Source of the DNA: Thalassospiraceae bacterium LMO-SO8 | GTDB taxonomy: Bacteria; Pseudomonadota; Alphaproteobacteria; Rhodospirillales; Casp-alpha2 | Length of the DNA: 64,000 nucleotides | Reading direction: 5' to 3' | NCBI GenBank assembly: GCA_031655335.1 | Contig: CP134226.1 | Coordinates: forward strand, 1,612,001-1,676,000 | Shown here: in pieces, positions 35,639 to 43,505 of the stretch | How the letters are laid out: each line of letters begins with the position of its first letter | Position numbering within the stretch: position 1 is the stretch's first letter | Made by a program: the position numbers and the translations under genes | Notes under the pieces: model-generated | What the model was told of the DNA's origin: nothing | What the model saw: only the letters and a program-made list of their open reading frames with translations | Databases searched by the model: none

Positions 35639-35867
35639 GGCGTGGGATCAAGGTGTTGTCGTGGAACAGGAGAAGGCGCGACAAATGGCTTTTGGCCACG
35701 CTACCGCAGTTCGGGTGAAGCGGGGGCCCGAACTCTGAAGGGGCCCTTGCCGGACCGATGGCGTAGGAACGCTCGATGTCTTGTGTTCATACGGTGAACA
35801 ATTGGCGTCTGAATGTCGCACAACTTGGAGGGACGCGCAACACAAAAGCGGCAGATTTCCGCCATTT
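35639..35867. other. 229-bp intergenic spacer with a hairpin
   Basis: Longest gap in the window, between the end of the membrane-protein gene (35868) and the gmhB start (35638). No gene is seen. It holds an inverted repeat at 35708-35734 and GGGCCC-rich sequence around 35724-35756. A promoter for the gmhB operon would be expected here, but I find no convincing consensus. Confidence 0.4.
35708..35734 (-). repeat. Inverted repeat, possible 3'-end hairpin
   Basis: Arms AGTTCGGG (35708-35715) and CCCGAACT (35727-35734) form a perfect 8-bp stem around an 11-nt loop. It lies downstream of the membrane-protein gene stop at 35868. No T-tract follows on the minus strand, so it is not a standard intrinsic terminator. 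It could stabilise the transcript end or be a protein site. Confidence 0.35.
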
Positions 35868-37844
35868 TCATGGCCTCTTCTCAAGGGCTTCAGGAGACAG
35901 TTTAGGGTCGTTGGTGGCAGCCGAGCAGGGCGCGCGCAGGTCGATAGCCATCTCGCTAAGCTGCCTGATGCTGGACACGGGTCCTGTGAATGAAAACTGA
36001 ATCCCGTTGGCGTCGAGAGACGCCTTTGCGCCGACCACTTCTGCGTCAGAAAATGCCACGATGACCATGGGTTTGCGACCCGGGCGCGCTTCGACAAGTT
36101 CGTAGGCAAGTGGTTCATCGGCGCCGTAGACGATCTTGTTGTCCGTCCAATAAATCGGGCCGGAAAACACGCGCGGCCGGCCTCCATAGCCGTGCCCCCG
36201 ATCCCTAATTCCTCTTGCACCCCTGGTATGAACGATGACGTGCGCCGCATGGAGTCCGTTATCACTCAAATATAAGGCCATTGTCGCGGACAAGTCGTTC
36301 AAGGTCTGTAGATAGTGAACGCCGCGATACTTTCCCTGCACGAAAAGCAGTTCTGGGGAAAGCCTGAGCAGAACGGCGGACTGGCGGGGACGGCATGTCA
36401 GTGCTGCGGACAAGGTGTCTGCCAGAAACTTGAATCGGGCCTGACGGTAGGTATCAATGTCGTCCCCATACGTCAGGGGGTCCGGTGCTGTGACGAACTT
36501 TCCCGTACCGCCGTCGACATGCGCCTTCGCGGCGATTGCCATGCGAAGGCCGTCCGCTTGTGCGGTCAGGCTTACAGACGCGACGGCGAACAGCAGGCCA
36601 GCGACCGGCAGCATTGCCCAGCGCCCGAGTTTTGGGACGTGAGCGCGCATCATCTCGGTTATCCAGAGGAATGCTACGGCGATGTAGCCCGCAACGGCGA
36701 ACATGCCGCAAAAAATCCGGTATGGCGAAATGGTGGCGCTCGCGCCGTACTGTTGTGAAAAGACGGTCAGCCCTATTGTCAGCAAGAACAGGACGTGCAG
36801 AGCAAGGTATGGCGTGACCGTTGGTGAGATTGTCCGGAAGCTGCGCCGTATTGAAACGCCAATGCCGATAATCAAGAAGGGCGCATGCCAAAGGTTCAGG
36901 ATGGCCGTGCGTTGCCCCGACAACAGGGCCTCAATTCCCACCGAGCGTTCCCCGGATAGCTGAAGAAAGGGGAACAACATCTCAAGCAGCAGAGGAAGGT
37001 TTCCGATTATGGTGGGAAGCAGCTTGTCGGGAACCATCTCGACTTCCGTGCCGTACCTTGGAAAGAAAATGTTCCAAGGGTCTCTGAAGGCCAGAATGTT
37101 TCGGAAGTCGACGAGGCAGATCAGCACAAGAGACAGCGAAACGATAGCGATTGCCGCGATGAGATCTTGCTTCAGATAGTCGTGAAAGGGGCGTCCTCCC
37201 GGAAGATGGCGCCATGCCAGATAAATGCGCTGCCCGAAATAGAAAAACATCCAACCGGCGGCGAAAAAGCGCCCCATGCCGTAGTGGATCAACAGCAAAG
37301 CGATGAGGATTGCGATCATCACCTTGGGGGCCGTCGCGTTCGGGGTCTCGCCCAGCTTTTGAAATCGCTCGACTAGCAGGACGCAAAGAAACAAGGTCGG
37401 GAGCATCACCAACGCCTGGTTGGTGAAAACCAGGTAACCGGTGCTTAGAACCGCGAGCGTCACGCCAAAAAGCGCAGCAGGAATACCGAACCAGCGCGAG
37501 AACACCAGAACCATGGCGGCATAGGTCCCCAGTGAATAGGCAAAAACAACGCTTCGAAAATTCACGAGGGACCATCCGAGCGCGTTGGTCAGATGGAGGC
37601 CCACGTCAAGCAGGGGATAGCCTTGGCCTCCGATGTTTGCGCGGGGGGCGATGGCAAAAGATAAATGAGGCGTCACAGGCCCGAAGCTGTAGAAAAAACG
37701 CAAGTGCTCCCAATAGCCGAGGATCGGCACGTAACGATGCCATCCGAAGGCCAGGGCAAACGCCGCAAGCGCCGCAGTGGATGCGGCAATCAGCGCAGCC
37801 GCGCAAACCGACTTCGGCAAAGAAACCAGCGGACGTGATGTCAT
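35868..37844 (-). CDS. Polytopic membrane protein, GT-C/Gtr-like candidate glycosyltransferase
   Basis: About 658 residues. The first 420 or so contain roughly ten hydrophobic segments (for example VCAAALIAASTAALAAFAL, LFLCVLLVERF, AAIAIVSLSLVLICLVD, YLALHVLFLLTIGLTVF, IFCGMFAVAGYIAVAFL). The rest is hydrophilic and probably periplasmic, with YLSDNGLHAAHVIVHTRG. ATG 37844 is used; a TTG at 37871 overlaps the upstream stop. I recognise no specific motif. The layout, many membrane segments then a periplasmic tail, fits GT-C enzymes such as serotype-converting Gtr proteins, and GtrA- and GtrB-like genes lie at 43076 and 40301. A polymerase is an alternative. Confidence 0.6.
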   Translation of the reverse strand: MTSRPLVSLPKSVCAAALIAASTAALAAFALAFGWHRYVPILGYWEHLRFFYSFGPVTPHLSFAIAPRANIGGQGYPLLDVGLHLTNALGWSLVNFRSVVFAYSLGTYAAMVLVFSRWFGIPAALFGVTLAVLSTGYLVFTNQALVMLPTLFLCVLLVERFQKLGETPNATAPKVMIAILIALLLIHYGMGRFFAAGWMFFYFGQRIYLAWRHLPGGRPFHDYLKQDLIAAIAIVSLSLVLICLVDFRNILAFRDPWNIFFPRYGTEVEMVPDKLLPTIIGNLPLLLEMLFPFLQLSGERSVGIEALLSGQRTAILNLWHAPFLIIGIGVSIRRSFRTISPTVTPYLALHVLFLLTIGLTVFSQQYGASATISPYRIFCGMFAVAGYIAVAFLWITEMMRAHVPKLGRWAMLPVAGLLFAVASVSLTAQADGLRMAIAAKAHVDGGTGKFVTAPDPLTYGDDIDTYRQARFKFLADTLSAALTCRPRQSAVLLRLSPELLFVQGKYRGVHYLQTLNDLSATMALYLSDNGLHAAHVIVHTRGARGIRDRGHGYGGRPRVFSGPIYWTDNKIVYGADEPLAYELVEARPGRKPMVIVAFSDAEVVGAKASLDANGIQFSFTGPVSSIRQLSEMAIDLRAPCSAATNDPKLSPEALEKRP

Positions 37845-37867
37845 GGCCTCGCGGCTCCGGAAACCGA

Positions 37868-38386
37868 TCAATTCCTGTTCTGACCGCCGCCGCCAAGCAA
37901 AATCTGAAACAACGGCCGCAGCTCCTCTGCCGCCGGCAACAAGCGTTCATTCAGGCGGCGTGCGCGCTCACGGAGTTTCTCGGAAGCGCCTTCATCGTTC
38001 ATCATCGACCCGTCGACTGTCCGCCGGATCATGGTCAACTCCGCGACGATACTGTTTCGAAATAATGCCGCTTCCGCTCTGATGTCTGCGCGAACCAAAA
38101 AATAGGCACCGGCGAAAACAAGGCCGAGGAAAGCAGCGCGAATCCCATATTCAAAAAAAAGTCTTTGGAGGGTATGGCCGCCATTTTCAAAAAGGTACGT
38201 ATTTGGGTCTCGCGGGGTCTTCAATATGCCTGTCGCCAGCTTGCTTTCGATCGTTTCGGCATTTTCAATTGCGACAGCGAGGGCCTTCTCCGCCGTTTCG
38301 CCTTCCCCGAAAACGAGCAAACTTTGGATGACTGCAGTCCATTTGCCGTCCTCTTCGTACAGATCAACATCATATCTTTTCATCAT
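37868..38386 (-). CDS. Membrane-anchored protein with N-terminal HicB-like domain
   Basis: A 172-residue protein. Residues 1-50 (KRYDVDLYEEDGKWTAV, then GETAEKALAVAIENAE) resemble the HicB-like partial RNase H fold. One transmembrane segment follows near 83-103 (IRAAFLGLVFAGAYFLVRAD), then a charged helical, probably coiled-coil tail. ATG 38386 has AGGG five nt upstream; a GTG at 38392 is also possible. There is no adjacent HicA toxin and the protein is membrane-tethered, so it is probably not a classical antitoxin. It ends 23 bp before the polytopic membrane protein start and may regulate or scaffold it. Confidence 0.6.
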   Translation of the reverse strand: MMKRYDVDLYEEDGKWTAVIQSLLVFGEGETAEKALAVAIENAETIESKLATGILKTPRDPNTYLFENGGHTLQRLFFEYGIRAAFLGLVFAGAYFLVRADIRAEAALFRNSIVAELTMIRRTVDGSMMNDEGASEKLRERARRLNERLLPAAEELRPLFQILLGGGGQNRN

Positions 38387-38458
38387 TGCCACCCTATATG
38401 TGTGCGGCGGGCCACTCTTTCGGCGTATAGATCGGGCACCCGCAGCAAAGTGGATTTA

Positions 38459-38477
38459 CAGGATTCCTGCCTAGGCA
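38459..38477. repeat. Two overlapping palindromes upstream of the HicB-like gene
   Basis: CAGGATTCCTG (38459-38469, odd palindrome around a central T) is followed by the perfect palindrome TGCCTAGGCA (38468-38477). They lie between the RmlB-like gene stop and the HicB-like gene start, where an operator could act on the minus-strand transcript. No matching regulator is identified in the window. Confidence 0.35.
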
Positions 38478-38491
38478 AAATCGCACGCGTG

Positions 38492-38510
38492 AGGCGATAC
38501 TAGGTCGCCT
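38492..38510 (-). repeat. Hairpin spanning the RmlB-like stop codon
   Basis: AGGCGA (38492-38497) and TCGCCT (38505-38510) form a 6-bp stem with a 7-nt loop that contains the TAG stop of the RmlB-like gene. No U-tract follows in the direction of transcription. It may weakly protect the 3' end or attenuate; evidence is only the symmetry. Confidence 0.25.
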
Positions 38511-39471
38511 GATAGAACAAGTGCCGATAGCGGTGCTGATTGTTCCGATACCAATCCACGATCTGCGGCAGGGCATCCTCCAGCGTGATTGTGGGTGCCC
38601 AGCCGAGTGCGCCTATCTTTGACGTGTCTACGGAATACCGCCGGTCGTTGAACGGCCTGTCGTCGATGAATGAAACGACCGATTTCGGATCGACGCCGAA
38701 CTGACTGCAGAGCATCGCGGCGACTTCCAGGTTGGTCAATTCATGTGTCGTCCCAATGTTATAGATCTCTCCGGTCCTGCCGCTTTCGATCAATGTCAGA
38801 AGTGCCCGCGCGAAATCCTGGGCGGCGAGATAATGGCGCGTGTTCATGCCATTTCCGTGGACCGTCAGGTTCTGGCCGGACAGCAACTGCATGGTGAACT
38901 TGGGCACGATCTTTTCGGGGTACTGACGGGCGCCGAAGATATTGTTCGCGCGGGCGGTGATGATCGGCATGGAAAAGGAGTATTGATAGCTCCGAACGAT
39001 CATCTCCGCACCGGCTTTTGAGGCCGAGTAGGGATTGCTAGGGTCCAGGGAGTCGCTCTCCCGAGACTTGCCTTCCAGAACCTCGCCGTAAACCTCGTCC
39101 GTACTGACATGAACGAGCAGGGGAGTCTGGTTGATGCGGGCGGCTTCAAGCAGAGTGTGAGTGCCCAGCGTGTTGGACAACGTGAATTCGATTGAGTTGC
39201 CGAAGGAATTGTCGACATGGCTTTCCGCCGCGGCATGGATCACGCAATCCACATCGCGGGTAAGGCGCGTGCATAACTGTAGATCCGTGACGTTTCCGAC
39301 GACCAGCGTCCGCTTCTCGCGATCGAGCAGATGGGAGATGTTCTCGAAGTCGGCCGCATAGGTCATGCGGTCGAGTACCGTGATCACAGCGTCTGGATAG
39401 GCGTCGACAAGCAGGTCGAGCACATGTGAGCCGATGAATCCGGCCCCTCCGGTCAATAGAATATTACGCAT
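38500..39471 (-). CDS. dTDP-glucose 4,6-dehydratase-like SDR (RmlB family)
   Basis: A 323-residue extended SDR. LLTGGAGFIGSHVLDLL opens the protein; AAAESHVDNSFGN near residue 80, VSTDEVYGEV near 118 with the Asp-Glu dehydration pair, and PYSASKAGAEMIVRSY near 142 with Tyr-Lys are typical of RmlB. ANNIFGARQYPEKIVPKF matches as well. The protein overlaps the RmlD-like gene by 8 bp. Without RmlA/RmlC partners beside it, the nucleotide sugar is uncertain; the truncated nucleotidyltransferase at the right edge could supply it. Confidence 0.88.
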   Translation of the reverse strand: MRNILLTGGAGFIGSHVLDLLVDAYPDAVITVLDRMTYAADFENISHLLDREKRTLVVGNVTDLQLCTRLTRDVDCVIHAAAESHVDNSFGNSIEFTLSNTLGTHTLLEAARINQTPLLVHVSTDEVYGEVLEGKSRESDSLDPSNPYSASKAGAEMIVRSYQYSFSMPIITARANNIFGARQYPEKIVPKFTMQLLSGQNLTVHGNGMNTRHYLAAQDFARALLTLIESGRTGEIYNIGTTHELTNLEVAAMLCSQFGVDPKSVVSFIDDRPFNDRRYSVDTSKIGALGWAPTITLEDALPQIVDWYRNNQHRYRHLFYQAT

Positions 39472-40276
39472 GTCTTAGCCCCCGTCCCGCCTCTATCGCC
39501 GCCCCTTTGATCCGGCCGGGCGACGTCACGTCGCCGACTATCTTCGCCAGCCGCGCTATATCAAGGCAAAATTCATCCTTGCGTCGGTCACCTGTTGTCG
39601 TGACGCGGCCTGATCCGTATCCCGCGACGAACCAGTCAGCCATGTCGCCAACACGCGTCGGTACGCCCGATCCAACATTGAGGATGCCTCCGGGGGGCTG
39701 CGCCGCGATCATTACGAGAATCCGGGCGAAATCACCGACGGGGAGGAAGTCGCGACGGGTATCGGGTGAAATGTCGAGCACGACTTGCCCCGCTCTTCTC
39801 AGGGAGGCCAAAGCCTGTCCTGAGAACGTCCTGCGGCCCTGCTCCTGTCCGAACACATTGGCGAGGCGCAGGATCGAGACGGTAAGGCTGGGATCGTCGA
39901 GCAGTCGCCGCTCCGTCTCGGACTTGTTACGGGCGTAGGGCGATTGGGGGTCGGTCATACTGGTTTCTGAAATGCAGAGGCGCTCTGTCCGTCCGTATAC
40001 AACGCGCGAACTCAGCATGACATAGTGTCCGATTCGCCCACGCAGGCCGTCCGCGAGAATGCGGTCGAGGTCGACGGCGGCGGCGTACTCGTTGGTGTAA
40101 TAGCCGGGTTCGCAGGCGAAGTTGACCGCGACGTCGAAAGTCGCGTCACCGAGGGATGTCGTGTCGATGCGGTCGATGCCGGTAACCGACAATCGGTCGC
40201 TGGCGGCGGCAATGAAATGGCGCGCGAGAAAGCTGGATTGGCCGGCGACCAGAACGGCGGGCTTCCGCATCGGCAT
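39464..40276 (-). CDS. NAD-dependent epimerase/reductase (RmlD-like SDR)
   Basis: A 270-residue SDR. The nucleotide loop is degenerate (VLVAGQSSFLARHF). MLSSRVVYGRTE and SPYARNKSETE provide the Ser and Tyr-Lys region, and LRLANVFGQEQGRRTF and RRDFLPVGDFARIL follow. A GGGGAG site six nt before the ATG at 40276 supports the start. As partner of the RmlB-like protein it probably reduces the 4-keto group to a 6-deoxyhexose. Confidence 0.8.
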   Translation of the reverse strand: MPMRKPAVLVAGQSSFLARHFIAAASDRLSVTGIDRIDTTSLGDATFDVAVNFACEPGYYTNEYAAAVDLDRILADGLRGRIGHYVMLSSRVVYGRTERLCISETSMTDPQSPYARNKSETERRLLDDPSLTVSILRLANVFGQEQGRRTFSGQALASLRRAGQVVLDISPDTRRDFLPVGDFARILVMIAAQPPGGILNVGSGVPTRVGDMADWFVAGYGSGRVTTTGDRRKDEFCLDIARLAKIVGDVTSPGRIKGAAIEAGRGLRHA

Positions 40277-40300
40277 CTTGAACTCCCCGCGAACGAGCGC

Positions 40301-41296
40301 TTAGCGCCCGTCGTCCTGCGCGCCCGTGCGTCCGGCCACAATGTATAGAGGCCTGTTCTTGGCCTGTTCGAAGGTGCGGCCGACGTACTCGCCGATCAGG
40401 CCCAGGAAAAGAAGATTGAGGCCGCCAAGGAACAGAACCGTCGCCATTAGGCTGATCCATCCCGGTGCTTCGACCTGGCTGAACAGCCATAGATAGATCA
40501 GAAAAACGATCGCGGCCCCCCCAAGCGCGATGATGAGAATTCCCAATTGCGAGGCCAACCGCAGCGGCTTGTCTGAGAACCCGACGATGGCGTCGATCGC
40601 AAAGCTGATAAGGCGGCGGAAATTGTATCCCGTCACGCCAACGGCGCGGGGATCCCGGTCATAAAGGATAGGAACCTGACGGAACCCAACCCAGCTGACC
40701 ATGCCGCGGATGTAGCGGTGCCGTTCGGGCATCTGCATGAGAGCGTCCATGACGCGGCGGCTCATCAGACGAAAATCGCCTGTATCCGCAGGAATGTGGA
40801 AGTCCGACAACGCATTCAGTATCCGGTAGAAGGCGGCCGCCGCCAGCTTCCGTGCGATCGAATCCCCAGGTCGGTTGCGCCGCCTGCCGTACACGACGTC
40901 CGCGCCTTCTTCGCCGAGCTTCAGCATGTCGGAGAGAAGTTCGGGCGGGTCCTGAAGATCGGCGTCGATGACGAAGACCCAGTCGCCGGTGCACGCGTCG
41001 AGCCCCGCGCTCAACGCGATCTGGTGTCCAAAATTCCGCGACAAGGAAATCCCCCGGATATGACGGTTGCGTCCCGATTTCTCCTGGATCATACGCCAGG
41101 TCGAATCGCGGGATCCGTCGTCGACTAGGATGATCTCGAAGTCGTCACCGACCGCCGCCGTGCAGGCAGCCATCACACGCGCCTCAAGGGCGTCGAGATT
41201 GCCCTCTTCGTTGTAGCATGGCGCGACGACCGACAGCCTGGGCGGGCGTCCGGCTGCCGCCTCCGGCGATTTTCTATTGGATTCGGGCGCGGTCAT
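40301..41296 (-). CDS. GtrB/ArnC-like family 2 glycosyltransferase
   Basis: A 331-residue GT2 enzyme: VVAPCYNEEGNLDAL, ILVDDGSRDSTW, SLSRNFGHQIALSAGLD and the catalytic IDADLQDPPEL near residue 115. Two C-terminal membrane helices (about 240-262 and 275-297, LGILIIALGGAAIVFLIYLW and ISLMATVLFLGGLNLLFLG) are typical of bactoprenol-phosphate glycosyltransferases (GtrB, ArnC, DPM1). It would charge undecaprenyl phosphate with a single sugar at the inner membrane. It is divergent from the plus-strand methyltransferase at 41376. Confidence 0.92.
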   Translation of the reverse strand: MTAPESNRKSPEAAAGRPPRLSVVAPCYNEEGNLDALEARVMAACTAAVGDDFEIILVDDGSRDSTWRMIQEKSGRNRHIRGISLSRNFGHQIALSAGLDACTGDWVFVIDADLQDPPELLSDMLKLGEEGADVVYGRRRNRPGDSIARKLAAAAFYRILNALSDFHIPADTGDFRLMSRRVMDALMQMPERHRYIRGMVSWVGFRQVPILYDRDPRAVGVTGYNFRRLISFAIDAIVGFSDKPLRLASQLGILIIALGGAAIVFLIYLWLFSQVEAPGWISLMATVLFLGGLNLLFLGLIGEYVGRTFEQAKNRPLYIVAGRTGAQDDGR

Positions 41297-41375
41297 GTCT
41301 ACTGGTGTCTGCTTTCATAACAATGGTACGTTTCGGCTGCCTGCGCCACGCCGAACCCTGGGAAAGGAGTTGTCG
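41297..41375. other. Divergent intergenic region
   Basis: 79 bp between the GtrB-like start (minus, 41296) and the methyltransferase start (plus, 41376). It must hold the promoter for the only plus-strand genes, unless they are read from upstream antisense. AAGGAG at 41364-41369 is the plus-strand ribosome-binding site. I see no unambiguous -35/-10 on either strand. Confidence 0.4.
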
Positions 41376-42083
41376 GTGCCGAAGACCGATGAGTTCGACC
41401 ACCACGCACATGAATACGCGGATTCGATCAATCAGAGCATCGAGTTTTCCGGCTGCGACCATGCGTTCTTCACGGCCCTCAAGGCAACCGAAATTTCCAA
41501 TCTCCTGGACGCCGCGGGCATGGCAGCGGCACCCTGCGTGCTGGATATTGGATGCGGCGTCGGAGCCATTCATCCGCACCTGCGCGCTGTCCGTCGGGAC
41601 ATCGACCTAGTCGGGGTCGACGTTTCCCAGGCGTCCATCGATTTGGCGTTGCAGCGCTGCCCGGACAGCCGGTTCCTGCGGTACGACGGGCGGCGTCTTC
41701 CATTCGACGATGGCACGTTCGACGCCGCATATGCGATCTGCGTCCTGCACCACGTGCCGCCAGCTGACCGCTCGGCATTCACCGCCGAGTTAAGTAGGGT
41801 GGTCCGACCCGATGGACTGGGCATCGTCATCGAGCACAATCCGCTCAATCCCGTGACCCGCCATGTCGTTAACACCTGCGACATGGACCGCAACGCGATC
41901 TTGCTTCGATCAGGGGAATGCACGGGCCTTCTGGAAGGCGCGGGTTTCGCTGGCGTCGACACTCGCTTTATTGCGTTTCTTCCCTTCAAGTCCACCTGGG
42001 CGCGGAGCGTGGAGCGCCTGATGGCTCGCGTCCCCCTGGGCGCCCAGTTCATCACCCATGGCCGAAAAACAGAGGCTGACTGA
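41376..42083 (+). CDS. Class I SAM-dependent methyltransferase
   Basis: Plus-strand gene of 235 residues starting at GTG 41376, which has an ideal AGGAG six nt upstream; longer readings from 41277 or 41295 enter the divergent region and lack such a site. Motif I is VLDIGCGVGAIHPHL, then LVGVDVSQASIDLAL, LPFDDGTFDAAYAICVLHHV and RPDGLGIVIEHNP. Likely sugar O- or N-methyltransferase. It and the following gene interrupt an otherwise uniform minus-strand locus, which suggests later insertion. Confidence 0.85.
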   Translation: MPKTDEFDHHAHEYADSINQSIEFSGCDHAFFTALKATEISNLLDAAGMAAAPCVLDIGCGVGAIHPHLRAVRRDIDLVGVDVSQASIDLALQRCPDSRFLRYDGRRLPFDDGTFDAAYAICVLHHVPPADRSAFTAELSRVVRPDGLGIVIEHNPLNPVTRHVVNTCDMDRNAILLRSGECTGLLEGAGFAGVDTRFIAFLPFKSTWARSVERLMARVPLGAQFITHGRKTEAD

Positions 42084-42172
42084 CATGCCGAACGACTATC
42101 AACCTCAATCCGCACGGGCAGTACCCGCGCACGTCGAGCCACAGGGTTACCCCACGGCATGCCGAGGCCGTC

Positions 42173-43066
42173 ATGTTCCGCGCTGACCGTGACGCGGAAA
42201 TCGCCGCGCGCAGGCAGCGCCTTGCACGTGTCGCCGATCTGCTGGCCTGTCCGACATGTGGAACAGGGATTAATGTAACCGATCACAATTGTCACTGTCC
42301 GGCCTGTCCGGCTGATTATCCTGTGCGGGATGGGCGCATCTATTTCGTCGAGCCGCAGAGCGCCGGCGACGATTTCGACGACATAAAAAGCCGGTTGCGC
42401 AACGTCATTGGGCGCCATTACCGGACCGTCGTGGATATCGTCGCGCCCGACTTTCCCGTGCGCCGCCGACGCGAGCTTCGGAAGGCCTTCGACGTCACGG
42501 ACCACATCGTCATCGACTGCGGATCGGGAAGCCAGCGGATCGATCCGAACGTGATAACGCTCGATTTCTCCGATTACGCGGCCGTTGATATCGTCTGCGA
42601 CATCTGCGCGCGCCTGCCGTTCAGGGACGGCTCGCTCGATGGGGCGACGTCGTGGGGCGTGATCGAACATCTTGCCGCGCCGGACAGCCTTGTGTCAGAA
42701 CTCGCGCGATGCATCAAGCGGGGCGGAAAGACGGTTCATATGGTGCCGTTTCTCTATCATTTCCATTCATCGCCCCATGATTACCATCGGTACACGAACC
42801 AAGGTCTGGCGGTTCTGTTCAGGGATTTTCGGGTGCTCGAAACGCGAAACGTCTCGGGTCCGGTATCTTACTTTCTGCTCGGCCTTGTCGAATTCGGCTC
42901 GATCGTCCTGAGTTTCGGCAATGATCGAATCAAGAGCGGCGCCTATTTGCTTTTGTGCGCGCTCACCTTTCCGGTCAAGATTCTCGACTGGCCATTTATC
43001 AATCGCAAGGCATTCGAAGGTATGGCCCCGTGCCTTCTGGTCGTCGCGGAAAAAGATCGCGCGTGA
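42173..43066 (+). CDS. SAM-methyltransferase with N-terminal Trm112-like zinc ribbon
   Basis: A 297-residue plus-strand protein. Residues about 23-50 form a Trm112-like zinc ribbon (LLACPTCGTG and CHCPACPADYPVRDGR, four or more Cys). The rest is a class I methyltransferase-like domain: VIDCGSGSQRIDPNVITLDFSDY, ATSWGVIEHLAAPDSL and a C-terminal hydrophobic stretch. GAGG five nt before the ATG supports the start. An 89-bp gap to the upstream gene contains only an unconvincing 33-codon ORF (42084-42185). It converges on the GtrA-like gene with a 9-bp gap. Confidence 0.82.
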   Translation: MFRADRDAEIAARRQRLARVADLLACPTCGTGINVTDHNCHCPACPADYPVRDGRIYFVEPQSAGDDFDDIKSRLRNVIGRHYRTVVDIVAPDFPVRRRRELRKAFDVTDHIVIDCGSGSQRIDPNVITLDFSDYAAVDIVCDICARLPFRDGSLDGATSWGVIEHLAAPDSLVSELARCIKRGGKTVHMVPFLYHFHSSPHDYHRYTNQGLAVLFRDFRVLETRNVSGPVSYFLLGLVEFGSIVLSFGNDRIKSGAYLLLCALTFPVKILDWPFINRKAFEGMAPCLLVVAEKDRA

Positions 43067-43075
43067 TCTGCGGGT

Positions 43076-43456
43076 TCAGGGTTTCGCTTTTGAATGAAAG
43101 ACCCAGGCCTTCTGAAGAAGAAAGCTCCAGCCTGCGACGATCAGAAGCGCGCCGACCTGCACGGGCAGAATCGGGTAGTTCTGCAGATCAACACAGATGT
43201 GAAGAATGGTTGAATTCAACAATATACCGCCCGCGTGCGTCATCAGATAACGGGGCAGGGCCTCTCTGTGGCGGCGCGTGCTTCGGAAGGTCCAGACGCG
43301 CTGCATCAAGTAGTTCACTGACATGGCCGCGACGTATGCCGCCGCCGCCGCTGTATGGGCCGCCGTCTGGTGAAGAAGTAGTGCCAGCACCATGGCATAG
43401 ACCCCGGCCGAGACGCCGCCGGTCGCCGCGAAACGCATGAGCTCCCTCATGTCCAT
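43076..43456 (-). CDS. GtrA family membrane protein (candidate lipid-linked sugar flippase)
   Basis: A 126-residue protein with four hydrophobic segments: FAATGGVSAGVYAMVLALLL, AAAAAYVAAMSVNYLMQRVWTF in part, MTHAGGILLNSTILHICV and VQVGALLIVAGWSFLLQKAWVF. The NYLMQRVWTF and FLLQKAWVFHS motifs are hallmarks of GtrA. ATG 43456 (or 43450) is used; longer readings overlap the upstream methyltransferase. GtrA is thought to flip undecaprenyl-phosphate-linked sugars made by GtrB, and a GtrB-like gene lies at 40301 on the same strand. Confidence 0.85.
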   Translation of the reverse strand: MDMRELMRFAATGGVSAGVYAMVLALLLHQTAAHTAAAAAYVAAMSVNYLMQRVWTFRSTRRHREALPRYLMTHAGGILLNSTILHICVDLQNYPILPVQVGALLIVAGWSFLLQKAWVFHSKAKP

Positions 43457-43505
43457 CCGGCGCACTCGAAGGACAGCACTGATGAAGCGGTAGTCGAACG
43501 CGCCG

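Noticed and set aside
35708-35734. Intrinsic terminator
   Set aside because: The stem is good, but no T-tract follows in the transcribed direction, so I list it only as an inverted repeat.
37868-38386. Possible HicAB toxin-antitoxin system
   Set aside because: Only a HicB-like N-terminus is seen; no HicA gene is adjacent and the protein carries a transmembrane segment, so a toxin-antitoxin call is not supported.
42084-42185. Short plus-strand ORF of 33 codons between the two methyltransferases
   Set aside because: No convincing ribosome-binding site, overlaps the next gene, and has no recognisable features.
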